64,000 nucleotides of DNA from Microbacterium sp. CGR2 (lineage in GTDB: Bacteria; Actinomycetota; Actinomycetes; Actinomycetales; Microbacteriaceae): NCBI RefSeq assembly GCF_003626735.1, contig NZ_RBHX01000002.1, positions 207,420 to 271,419 of the forward strand, given 5' to 3'. Shown piece after piece: positions 24,453 to 32,754 of this stretch. Each line of letters opens with the position of its first letter. The stretch's first letter is position 1. The notes beneath the pieces were generated by a model. It did no database searches and was not told the DNA's origin. It worked only from the letters and a program-made list of their open reading frames with translations. A program made the position numbers and the translations under genes.

Positions 24453-25357
24453 TAATCGGACAGAGCACCATCGGTCCCCGCGCGAGCACCCAGTCGCGGG
24501 GATACCGTGTCGTCGCGCTGGAAGCGGCTGCGATACTCACTGGGAGTGAGCCCGTAAAGCGAACGGAACCGCCGGCTTGCATAGTTCGCGTCATCCCATC
24601 CGACGGCCTGGCCGACCTCGGACACGTTCTTGTCGGTCAGCGCGAGTTGCGTCGCGGCGGCTTCACCCCGCGCGCGGGTGAGCCACGCCATCGGGGAGAT
24701 TCCCACATGCGTCTTGAACACTCGATGCACCACCGCGGGCGAGAAGTTCGCGGCCCTGCTGAGGTCGGCGATCGTCCAACGGGCGCTGAGGTCGTCCTGC
24801 ATGAGATTCATCATCGTGATGACGGAGCGCGCGATCGTGCTATCCATTGCCTGCTGAGGTGACAGCGCGAGAGCGCTGAACGAGTCGAGCACGCACGTCG
24901 CCAGCCCGATCAGCGTCGGCGCGTGCGCAGTACCGGAGTGCTGCATGATCTGCTCGAGCCAGGCCAGCACCCGGGCGCAGGAGTCCTGGTCGAGCTCGCC
25001 GAGGTTGGGTTCGCCGCCGAGCAGGGCGCGCGCCAGGTCGGGATACTCGACGATCCACGAGAGCTCCCGAAGCAGAAGCTCCGGAGCCAGATAGAGATTG
25101 AAGGTCCACAGCTCATCGGTGTCACGATAGGCATGCCAGGAACCTGGGCGGATGATGATCACCGAGCCGCGACGAATGGGGAGACGGCCCTCGCGCGTCA
25201 CATGGGTTCCTGTGCCCCGAGAGACGACGGCGATCTCCAGGTAGTCGTGGGTGTGCTCGGGGATGCCGCCCAACGCGGGCACGTCGTTCGACGCGACCGG
25301 AAGGGCCCCCGCGCGAAAAACCTCATAGCGCTGAATGGACGGGTAGCGGACAACCAC
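24452..25357 (-). CDS. AraC family transcriptional regulator of the glycan-use cluster
   Basis: 301 residues from the GTG at 25357; the frame also allows a TTG start at 25378. The N-terminal cupin-like sugar-binding half (HTHDYLEIAVVSRGTGTH, RRGSVIIIRPGSWHAY) resembles AraC/RhaS sensors. The C-terminal pair of HTHs spans about the last 100 residues (IADLSRAANFSPAVVHRVFKTH, in part, and NVSEVGQAVGWDDANYASRRFRSLYGLTPSEYR, in part). It diverges from a CUT1 importer and rhamnosidase/arabinofuranosidase genes, so it is probably their activator. The inducer is perhaps L-rhamnose or L-arabinose (inference from neighbours). Confidence 0.9.
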   Translation of the reverse strand: MVVRYPSIQRYEVFRAGALPVASNDVPALGGIPEHTHDYLEIAVVSRGTGTHVTREGRLPIRRGSVIIIRPGSWHAYRDTDELWTFNLYLAPELLLRELSWIVEYPDLARALLGGEPNLGELDQDSCARVLAWLEQIMQHSGTAHAPTLIGLATCVLDSFSALALSPQQAMDSTIARSVITMMNLMQDDLSARWTIADLSRAANFSPAVVHRVFKTHVGISPMAWLTRARGEAAATQLALTDKNVSEVGQAVGWDDANYASRRFRSLYGLTPSEYRSRFQRDDTVSPRLGARAGTDGALSD

Positions 25358-25400
25358 CCGCTCACAATGACATAGCAAGCGGCGTCTCGGAAGACACGCG

Positions 25401-25436
25401 ACAGGATCGTGCTAGTCATGAACAGCATCGTGCTGG
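25401..25436 (+). promoter_or_regulatory. Direct-repeat AraC-type operator upstream of the glycan importer
   Basis: Two copies of a 15 bp word, ACAGGATCGTGCTAG (25401-25415) and ACAGCATCGTGCTGG (25422-25436), match at 13 of 15 positions and are offset by exactly 21 bp, two helical turns. AraC-family dimers bind direct repeats with this spacing. A weaker third copy may start at 25456 (ACAGGATTGT). They lie about 80-115 bp upstream of the permease gene and 45-80 bp from the AraC start. Confidence 0.65.
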
Positions 25437-25514
25437 CAGGAGCACGGAGCGCGAGACAGGATTGTCGATATCGCCTGCTCGGCGATGACGCGAGAACTCA
25501 GGAGCAGCCCACGC

Positions 25515-26450
25515 ATGTTCAATGCCGAACAGAAGTCCGCACCACCGGCGAGGAGCGTCTTCACGCCGCCTCGTCGACGGCGGTGGCGCGGTGCGCACGT
25601 TCCGCTCTGGTTCATCGTTCCGGCGCTCGCGCTCTACGCGTTCGTCACGCTCGTGCCTTCAGCGCGAGGCGCTGTCTTCGCGTTCTCGGACTGGGATGGG
25701 ATCAGCGCGGACTTCGATCTGATCGGCTTCGGCAACTTCATCGAGGTGTTCACCGATCCCCTCGCGACCGCAGCCCTGGTGAACACGTTCGTGTTCGCGG
25801 CGATCACCATGATCCTGCAGAACGGAATCGGGCTGCTGCTCGCGCTGGCGCTCAACACCGTCGTCAAGAGCGGCGGTCTGCTTCGCACGATCTTCTTCGC
25901 CCCGGTCGTTCTGACCCCGCTCGTCTGCGGATACATCTGGAGCTACCTTCTCGCACCGACGGGAGGCCTGAATGCCGTGCTCGGCGCCATCGGGCTCGAC
26001 TCGCTGCAGCAGAACTGGCTCGGCGATCCGCAGTTCGCTCTCGGCGCCGTCTGCGTCGCGTACCTCTGGCAGTTCACAGGCTTCTCGATGGTGATCTATC
26101 TCGCCGGCCTGAAGGCGCTGCCCTCCGAGGTGATCGAGGCCGCGGTGATCGATGGCGCCGGGCCGGTGCGCCGATTCCTCTCCGTCGTCCTCCCGCTCAT
26201 CAACGGAGCGGTGGTCATCAACCTGCTCTTGACGCTCATCAACGGCCTGGCCCAGTTCGATCAGGTGTACGCGATGACGGGTGGTGGGCCCGCCCGGGCC
26301 ACGGAGACCATCTCCACAGTCGTGTTCAAGGTCGGATTCCAAGGAGGCGATGTGCCGTACGCCACCGCGCTCGCCACGGTGATGGCGATCGTCGTCGCGG
26401 TGCTCGCCACGGTGCAGTACCGCCTCACATCGAAGCAGGTCAACGGATGA
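25515..26450 (+). CDS. Sugar ABC transporter permease (CUT1, MalF/UgpA-like)
   Basis: 311 residues from the ATG at 25515, with CAGGAG 10 bp upstream. Six hydrophobic segments and the EAA loop, EVIEAAVIDGAGPVRRFLSVVLPLI, which contacts the ATPase. A basic N-terminal tail (PPRRRRWRG) faces the cytoplasm. It pairs with the next permease (4 bp overlap). No ATPase gene is present in this cluster, so a shared MsiK-type ATPase encoded elsewhere is expected, as is common in actinobacteria. Confidence 0.92.
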   Translation: MFNAEQKSAPPARSVFTPPRRRRWRGAHVPLWFIVPALALYAFVTLVPSARGAVFAFSDWDGISADFDLIGFGNFIEVFTDPLATAALVNTFVFAAITMILQNGIGLLLALALNTVVKSGGLLRTIFFAPVVLTPLVCGYIWSYLLAPTGGLNAVLGAIGLDSLQQNWLGDPQFALGAVCVAYLWQFTGFSMVIYLAGLKALPSEVIEAAVIDGAGPVRRFLSVVLPLINGAVVINLLLTLINGLAQFDQVYAMTGGGPARATETISTVVFKVGFQGGDVPYATALATVMAIVVAVLATVQYRLTSKQVNG

Positions 26451-27271
26451 TCAACCGGTACACAGGACGCACTCTCACACTGGAGATCGGACTCTGGACG
26501 CTCGCTGCGATCTTCCTGCTTCCCCTGTTCGCGCTCGTCAATCTCTCGCTCAAGGCCCCTCATAACCCGACCGGAGCGTTTGTCATCTCGGGGCAGTACA
26601 GCGTCGAGAATTTCGGCCGCGCGTGGGAAGACGGACACCTGGGCGCTGCTCTCCTGAACAGCGCGGTCGTCGCGGTCGCCAGCATCGTTTTGGTACTCGT
26701 GGCAGCTTCGCTCGCCGCGTATCCGTTGGCGCGGCTCGGCTCGCGCTGGTCGAAAGGCATGTTCTACCTCTTCATGATCGGGCTCGTCGTGCCCGCTCAA
26801 CTGGGAGTGCTTCCGCTGTTCCTCAGCATGCGCGACCTCGGGCTCAACGGAAGCCTGCTCTCGGTGATCCTCGCAGGGGCCGGCAGCTCGATCCCCTTCG
26901 CCGTGTTCATCATCACCATGTTTCTCCGCGAGAGTCCGCGGGACTACGAAGAGGCTGCCTCCCTCGACGGATGCGGGCCGATCCGCACCTTCTGGCACAT
27001 CGTGGTCCCGCTGCTGCGGCCGGCGATCGGCACCGTCGCCATCCTCAATGTGATCTCGATCTGGAACAGCTTCTTCATTCCGCTTCTGTTCCTCTCCGGA
27101 ACCGGCAACGAGACACTGCCGGTGCGTATCAGCGGATTCGTGCGCACCTATCACGCCGACTGGCCGGCGGTCTTCGCCGCCCTCCTTATCTCAGCCGCCC
27201 CGATCCTGATCGCGTACTTCCTTCTGCAGAAGTACATCATCCAGGGCTTCGCCGGCGGTCTGAAGGGCTGA
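26447..27271 (+). CDS. Sugar ABC transporter permease (CUT1, MalG/UgpE-like)
   Basis: 274 residues; the ATG at 26447 overlaps the previous stop. Six hydrophobic helices and the EAA motif ESPRDYEEAASLDGCGPIRTFWHIVVPLLRP (in part: EEAASLDGCGP). It is the second half of the heterodimeric channel for oligosaccharide import. It is followed after 40 bp by the binding-protein gene, an order (permease, permease, binding protein) less usual than binding protein first. Confidence 0.92.
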   Translation: MINRYTGRTLTLEIGLWTLAAIFLLPLFALVNLSLKAPHNPTGAFVISGQYSVENFGRAWEDGHLGAALLNSAVVAVASIVLVLVAASLAAYPLARLGSRWSKGMFYLFMIGLVVPAQLGVLPLFLSMRDLGLNGSLLSVILAGAGSSIPFAVFIITMFLRESPRDYEEAASLDGCGPIRTFWHIVVPLLRPAIGTVAILNVISIWNSFFIPLLFLSGTGNETLPVRISGFVRTYHADWPAVFAALLISAAPILIAYFLLQKYIIQGFAGGLKG

Positions 27272-27311
27272 TCCCTTCAGCCATCCCCTGCCACACGAGA
27301 GGAAAATCCGC

Positions 27312-28580
27312 ATGTTACAACGCAGTGCACCCGCGGCTGTCGGCATCGTTGCCGTCCTGGCTCTGACCGCGTGTTCGACGTCTGACGAACCCACCGACAC
27401 GGGGTCGACCGGCGGTCAGAAGACGCTCACCATCGCTACCGACAACGTCGCTCCGCTGCAAGCGGTCGTGGACGAGTTCGAGGCGGCCCACCCGGACATC
27501 ACCGTCGAGGTCCAGGACGGCGGCAGCGACTACCCCACCTTCATCCGCACGGCCCTCGCCGCCGGTACCGCCGCCGACGTCATCCGCGCATTCCCCGGAG
27601 CCGGCAACGTCGTGAGCGTGACTCCGCTGGATGAAGCGAACCAGCTCGTGGACCTCAGCGGGTCCGCGTGGGCCGATGAGCTCTCTCCGACGCAGAACAA
27701 CCTCTTCAGTCATGACGGCAGCCTGCTCGCGGTGCCGATCGGCGCGCTGGGTCTGGGTCCCGTCTACAACGACCAGACGATGGAGGAGCTCGGTCTCGAG
27801 ATTCCCGAGACCTACTCCGAGGTGCTCGAGCTATGCGCGGCCGCGAAGGACAACGGCAAGGTCGCGTACACCATGTTCCTCAAGGGCGGCAGCTCCATCC
27901 CGAGCTACGCGATGCTGGCGCCGCTCCTCTACGGACCGAACCCCGACTTCACCGTCGAGCAGATGGAAGGCGACCAGTCGTTCGCCGACTCGGAGTGGGT
28001 CGAGGCGTTCGCCATGCAACAGGAGATGCTCGCCGCCGGCTGCTTCAACGAGGGACCGACCGGTACGGAATGGAACGTCTCCTTCGAGCAGGTCGCCACC
28101 GGCCAGGCGCTCGCCACGTTCGCCTTCTCCGACACCACGTCGCTCGAGGAGGTCGCCCCGGAAGGCACGACCTTCTCGATCGCGCCGTTCCCCGTCGACG
28201 ATTCGCGTGACAACTACCTCGCCGCGGCCGATTCCTCGGGATTCGGGATCAACGCCAAATCCGACAACCAGGATGCAGCGAAGGTCTTCATCGATTTCCT
28301 CGCGACCGCGGACGCGCAGAACGCCTACGCGACCGCCTCGAAGGGCGCTCCGTCGCTCCCGAATGACTCCTTCGCGCCGGACAGCCCCAACCAGGCGACA
28401 GTCCTCGACTATGTGGTGTCCGGCAAGACGGCATCGTGGCCCGACCAGGGGTGGCCGGGGACGGCGACGCAGCTCGAGCTGAACGAGGTGAGTCAGACGA
28501 TCATCCTCGGCTCCGATTCGCCCGAGGTGGCGGCCGAACGTCTCGACGCGGCCTTCGCCAAAGACCTCGCCGACAACTAG
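27312..28580 (+). CDS. Extracellular solute-binding lipoprotein (CUT1 family 1)
   Basis: 422 residues, with AGAGGAAAA upstream of the ATG. Lipoprotein signal with LTAC and Cys21, followed by a Thr/Ser/Gly linker. The mature domain is SBP_bac_1-like (TLTIATDNVAPLQAVVDEFEAAHPDITVEVQD, in part: DEFEAAHPDITVEV; later SSGFGINAKSDNQDAAKVFIDFLA, in part). It captures an oligosaccharide at the cell surface for the two permeases upstream. The enzymes downstream suggest a rhamnose- or arabinose-containing ligand (inference). A strong hairpin follows it. Confidence 0.92.
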   Translation: MLQRSAPAAVGIVAVLALTACSTSDEPTDTGSTGGQKTLTIATDNVAPLQAVVDEFEAAHPDITVEVQDGGSDYPTFIRTALAAGTAADVIRAFPGAGNVVSVTPLDEANQLVDLSGSAWADELSPTQNNLFSHDGSLLAVPIGALGLGPVYNDQTMEELGLEIPETYSEVLELCAAAKDNGKVAYTMFLKGGSSIPSYAMLAPLLYGPNPDFTVEQMEGDQSFADSEWVEAFAMQQEMLAAGCFNEGPTGTEWNVSFEQVATGQALATFAFSDTTSLEEVAPEGTTFSIAPFPVDDSRDNYLAAADSSGFGINAKSDNQDAAKVFIDFLATADAQNAYATASKGAPSLPNDSFAPDSPNQATVLDYVVSGKTASWPDQGWPGTATQLELNEVSQTIILGSDSPEVAAERLDAAFAKDLADN

Positions 28581-28590
28581 CACCGTGGGG

Positions 28591-28613
28591 TGGCGGGCCG
28601 TCATGGCCCGCCA
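28591..28613 (+). terminator. Intercistronic hairpin after the second binding-protein gene
   Basis: Perfect 9 bp stem TGGCGGGCC / GGCCCGCCA with a 5 nt loop, 10 bp past the lipoprotein stop and 33 bp before the rhamnosidase ATG. There is no T-run. As at 5118-5155, it follows a binding-protein gene and may stabilise that part of the mRNA or reduce expression of the enzymes downstream. Confidence 0.6.
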
Positions 28614-28646
28614 TCCGCGCTGCCCGTCCTCACGGAGAACGACCTG

Positions 28647-31193
28647 ATGCCGAACACCTTTTCCCGCCTCCGTGTCAACGGACTCGAGTCGCCTCTCGGG
28701 GTCGCGTCGCCGTCGGTGCGATTGAGCTGGGTCGCTGACGAACCGCTGCGGCCCGAGGACGAGATCGTCGTCGAGCTCGGGAGTGCTGACCCAGCCGCGA
28801 CCACGAACTTCCACGTGCTGGCCGGCGATGCGCGATCGATCGTGCTGCCCCGGCCTGCGACGCGGCTCGTGCAGTGGCGGCTGGGGGTGAGGAGAGCGGG
28901 CCGGGTGGTCTGGGAGGGCGTACGCGGCTTCGCGACTGCCCCGGATCTCCAGGCCTCTGGTGCGCAGTGGATCGCTCACCCCGAGGTGACGGCTGGCCGC
29001 GCCGAAGGCGACGACCGCACCGTCTGGTTCGGCTTCGCCGTCGACTCTCACGCCTCGGACACCTGCGCACTCCTTCACCTCGCAGCTACTGGGGTGGTCG
29101 AGGTACGCGTCGACGGCCATCTGCTCCGCGGCGGTCTGCTCGGCCCCGGCTACAGCGACCTGAAGACGGAGACCTCGGCCGCGACGCATGACCTCGGTCA
29201 GCTCGCACCGGGAATGCACTCGGTGACGATCGAAATGGCGTCGGGCCCGTACTGGATCTCCGAGGGCACCGAGCGCTACAGCAAGTTCACCGCGCAGCAC
29301 CAGGCGCCTCGACTCCTCGCAATGATCGAGCAGTTCGGCGCGAGTACTCGCGTGACGACCACTTCGCCGGGACGGACGCGCACCGGGCGCGGCGCCACGA
29401 TCGCCGCGCACTGGTACGGCGGCGAGGACTTCGACGCGGCCCGCCCCGAGCCGTGGCAGCACGGCGCTGGCGATGTCGATACCGCCGTCGCTGTCACTGA
29501 CACCTCTGCGCAGATCTGGTGGCCGGAGCATCCGCCCCTCGCCGTCGTGGAGACGCGGAACGAAAAGGCGTCGTGGGATGGCGACCGCGGACGCGTCGTC
29601 GACTTCGGAGTGAACATCGCAGGTGTGCCCGAAGCCCGTTGGCAGCCCAGCAGCGAGGACCGCATCGTGGAGATGCATCCCGCCGAGCTGATCAGCGCCC
29701 AGGGGGTCGATCAGGACAGCACGGGAACGCCCATCTTCGACAGCGTGCACATACCGGCCGGGCACGGCGGGTCGTGGTCACCACGATTCGGCTATCACGG
29801 CTTCCGATACGTCGAACTCCGCGGTCAGAGCGAAGGTGTGGATGTCAGGGCCCATGTCATCCGTGCCGCCAACGCGCGCGCCGGAGAGTTCACCAGCGGA
29901 GACGGTTTCCTGCAGCGACTCCACGACGTCATCGACCGGGCCGTGCAGGGAAATATGCACAGCGTCTTCACCGACTGCCCGCACCGCGAGAAGCTCGGCT
30001 GGCTCGAGCAGCTGCACTTCTGCTTCGACGCGATCGCTCGCGGCTACGACGTCGAAGCGCACCTGCGCGACATGCTGCACCACGCGAACACCGCCCAGCT
30101 GCCGTCTGGCGCGATCCCCAACACGGTCCCCGAGTTCATCGACTTCAGCGGACACCCGTACCTCGGCGACGACGACGCGTTCCGCTTCGACGTCAACTGG
30201 GGCGGCGTCATCGTGCACCTCCCCCTCGCTCACTATCGCGAGTATGGCGACCGACGCGTGCTCGTGGACAACGTTCCTGCCATGAAGGCGTATGTCGGCT
30301 ACCTCGGCAGCCGTCAGGTCGACGGGCTGATCGCGTTCGGTCTCGGCGACTGGATCGCGATCGACGCATCGGCGCCTCGTGAGCTCGTCGCTTCGCACGG
30401 CTACCTCCGAGTCCTCGAATCCGCCGAGGTCGTCGCGAGGATCGTCGGCGAGCCCACGTGGGCCTCGGATCTGCGGGCGCAAGCCGAGGTCGTCCTTCGT
30501 GCACTTCGACGACACGAGACTCCCCGCCCCGATGCGAGTCAGACCGAGCTCGTGATCCTGACGGACATCGCCGAGCGGCGAGGCGATTCCGCGGCCGCGG
30601 ACGCCTTCTTCGCGCTGCTGCTCGCACGCCTCGCGGCAGACGGCGACGCGTTCACTGTCGGCGAGGTCACCTTCGCCCTGCTCGTCGAGCTACTGCACCG
30701 TCGCGGTCAGGCCGAGCTCGTCTACCGGACGATCGCTCGCACCGATGTTCCCGGATACGGCATGCAGCTGTCGCGGGGAGTGACCGCCCTGGCAGAGACC
30801 TGGTCGGCAGAGAGGCTCGCCGTCGGCGAGGGCTCCAACAACCACTTCATGCTCGGGATGATCGACCACTGGTTGCAGAGCGATGTCGCGGGTTTGCGCC
30901 AGAGCCCGAATTCGATCGCGTGGGGGGCAGCAGTGATCGCACCTACCTTTCTGACCGGGGTGCCGAGCGCCGCATCGGTCTACCACTCCGCACGCGGCAC
31001 CTACCGGGTGGCCTGGCGCCGAGAGGGGCACGGTGTGCGCGTCGAGATCGAGGTTCCGGTGGACGGGCGGGCGAGGGTTCTGATCCCGGGTGTCCCGGCA
31101 CACGACGTCGGCCCCGGCGGGCAGGTCTACTTCACCGCCGATGCCGATGCCGACGCCGACGTGGCTGCAGCCGAGGTGAGTGCGCATGGTTGA
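28647..31193 (+). CDS. Alpha-L-rhamnosidase (GH78)
   Basis: 848 residues from the ATG at 28647; ACGGAGAACG is the ribosome site. Family hallmarks are the N-terminal Bac_rhamnosid regions (SRLRVNGLESPLGV, RVDGHLLRGGLLGPGYSDLKT) and the catalytic (alpha/alpha)6 domain with TDCPHREKLGWLEQ at about residue 440, containing the general acid region. FGLGDW and the late NNHFMLGMIDHWL are also present. It cleaves terminal alpha-L-rhamnose from plant glycosides or pectin (rhamnogalacturonan). With no signal peptide it is probably intracellular, acting on imported oligosaccharides. The C-terminus has an odd Asp-Ala repeat (TADADADADVAAAE). Overlaps the next gene by 8 bp. Confidence 0.9.
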   Translation: MPNTFSRLRVNGLESPLGVASPSVRLSWVADEPLRPEDEIVVELGSADPAATTNFHVLAGDARSIVLPRPATRLVQWRLGVRRAGRVVWEGVRGFATAPDLQASGAQWIAHPEVTAGRAEGDDRTVWFGFAVDSHASDTCALLHLAATGVVEVRVDGHLLRGGLLGPGYSDLKTETSAATHDLGQLAPGMHSVTIEMASGPYWISEGTERYSKFTAQHQAPRLLAMIEQFGASTRVTTTSPGRTRTGRGATIAAHWYGGEDFDAARPEPWQHGAGDVDTAVAVTDTSAQIWWPEHPPLAVVETRNEKASWDGDRGRVVDFGVNIAGVPEARWQPSSEDRIVEMHPAELISAQGVDQDSTGTPIFDSVHIPAGHGGSWSPRFGYHGFRYVELRGQSEGVDVRAHVIRAANARAGEFTSGDGFLQRLHDVIDRAVQGNMHSVFTDCPHREKLGWLEQLHFCFDAIARGYDVEAHLRDMLHHANTAQLPSGAIPNTVPEFIDFSGHPYLGDDDAFRFDVNWGGVIVHLPLAHYREYGDRRVLVDNVPAMKAYVGYLGSRQVDGLIAFGLGDWIAIDASAPRELVASHGYLRVLESAEVVARIVGEPTWASDLRAQAEVVLRALRRHETPRPDASQTELVILTDIAERRGDSAAADAFFALLLARLAADGDAFTVGEVTFALLVELLHRRGQAELVYRTIARTDVPGYGMQLSRGVTALAETWSAERLAVGEGSNNHFMLGMIDHWLQSDVAGLRQSPNSIAWGAAVIAPTFLTGVPSAASVYHSARGTYRVAWRREGHGVRVEIEVPVDGRARVLIPGVPAHDVGPGGQVYFTADADADADVAAAEVSAHG

Positions 31194-32700
31194 CCTCCGT
31201 CGCGGCGCGCCGAGTTTCCTCTCGGCGCTCGATGAGGACCACGCGCTTCGCGCTTCGGTCGAGAGGCTGCTGCGCGACGACTACGACGTGACCGATGTCA
31301 TGCGGAGCACGCTCGCGAGCGACTGGCCGGGAGACCTCGCCGGCCGCCTTCTGCTCTCCCTCGCTCGGTATGCGCGCGCGGGGATGCCGACGCTCGAGCG
31401 CGCGACACAATTGAACGAGGCGATGCTCGACGCCCTCACCCCGCGCGGGTACCTCGGCCCCGAGGCCCGGGAGATCGTCGATGAGCAGCAGGTCGCCTGC
31501 CACGGATGGGTCGCCGCGGGACTGTTGCAGTTCTTCCACGTCACCGGTGACGACCGCTCCCGGCGTGCGGCGTTCCGAGTGATCGATGCGCTCATCGCGC
31601 CCGCCCTCCGCCGTCGAGACTACCCGTGGGAACGCGTCATCTCCGTGTATGGGGGCGCGCCTTCGGGAACCGCCACCGAGGTGATCGACGGCTGGGCTGT
31701 CTCCAGTGACGTGTGGTGCGTGCTCCTGTCGTTGAACGCTCTCGTCCCGGCGGCGCTCGAAAGCGGACGCTCCGATCTCGCCGCCCTCATCGTCGAGCTG
31801 ACTCAGACCGTGAGCACACTGGATTTCGTCGCGCACGAAGCCCAGCTGCACGCCGTGCTCGCCGCCGCGCGCAATCTCGCCGACTGGTCGCTCGCGACGG
31901 GTGACAGACAGGCCGGGGACGCCGCGACCGCGCTCTACAGGACCTACGAGCGCGAGGGCCGCACACTGAACCACGCCACGTTCAACTGGTTCGGTCGCGC
32001 CGACAGTTGGACGGAACCGTGCGCGATCGTCGACTCGATCGGCATCGCGGTCTCCCTCCATGAGCTCACCGGCGATGATCGGTACCGTGCGGACGCCGCC
32101 CGGATCGCCCACAACGGGTTGGCCTTCGCCGAACGGCTCGACGGCAGCTTCGGTCTCGACACCATCGCCACGTCGCAGGACCCGATACTCGCGGCAATCG
32201 AGCCGGACGCGCATTGGTGCTGCACCATCCGCGGAGCCGTCGGGCTGCTCGAGTGCCGGGAGACCGCCGCTGTGATGAGCGGGCACGCGCTGGTGGTGAC
32301 CGACCTGTACCCCGGTGCTCACGCGGTGCACACCGCGTCCGGCGCCTGGCGTATCCGACAGTCCACGCGCTATCCCGCCGGGACGACGGTCGAGTTCACC
32401 GTCATCGAAGCGCCAGAGACGACCGCCGAGTTCGTGATCGAGATCAGGATCGAAGAGGTGGTCCGCACCGTGTCGCTGGCTCCTCGTGCCGGGGCGACCG
32501 AGACTGTCCAGCTCGAGTTCTCGCCGCGCCGCGAACTGATGGGAGAGGCAGAGGTCATGCGCGTGGGGCCCGTGCTGCTCGTGCGGGATGCACACGATCA
32601 GGATGCGCCTGCGCGGCTTCTCTCGGAGATCGCGGGCACCTTCCCCGGCGCGCACAGCCCGCGCCTGATCCTCACACTCCACGCCGACAGGCGGCGTTGA
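31186..32700 (+). CDS. GH127-like beta-L-arabinofuranosidase family protein
   Basis: 504 residues from the ATG at 31186 (GAGGTGAG upstream), shorter than the roughly 650 usual for GH127. Landmarks of the family remain: TEPC at about residue 275 followed by AIVDSIGIAVSLHELTGDDRY, and HWCC at about residue 343 followed by GAVGLLE. These give the Glu/Cys and Cys-Cys of the zinc-thiolate active site known from HypBA1, where a Cys is the nucleophile. No signal peptide, so cytoplasmic like its GH78 partner. The substrate may be arabinose or another sugar released from the same oligosaccharide. Confidence 0.75.
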   Translation: MVDLRRGAPSFLSALDEDHALRASVERLLRDDYDVTDVMRSTLASDWPGDLAGRLLLSLARYARAGMPTLERATQLNEAMLDALTPRGYLGPEAREIVDEQQVACHGWVAAGLLQFFHVTGDDRSRRAAFRVIDALIAPALRRRDYPWERVISVYGGAPSGTATEVIDGWAVSSDVWCVLLSLNALVPAALESGRSDLAALIVELTQTVSTLDFVAHEAQLHAVLAAARNLADWSLATGDRQAGDAATALYRTYEREGRTLNHATFNWFGRADSWTEPCAIVDSIGIAVSLHELTGDDRYRADAARIAHNGLAFAERLDGSFGLDTIATSQDPILAAIEPDAHWCCTIRGAVGLLECRETAAVMSGHALVVTDLYPGAHAVHTASGAWRIRQSTRYPAGTTVEFTVIEAPETTAEFVIEIRIEEVVRTVSLAPRAGATETVQLEFSPRRELMGEAEVMRVGPVLLVRDAHDQDAPARLLSEIAGTFPGAHSPRLILTLHADRRR

Positions 32701-32754
32701 GAACGACCGACAACCAGACCGGCGCCGATGCCGGACGCTCAAAGGAGAGCACAC

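Noticed and set aside
25371..25373. ATG at 25373 as the AraC start
   Set aside because: It is out of frame with the AraC coding sequence; the in-frame choices are TTG 25378 and GTG 25357.
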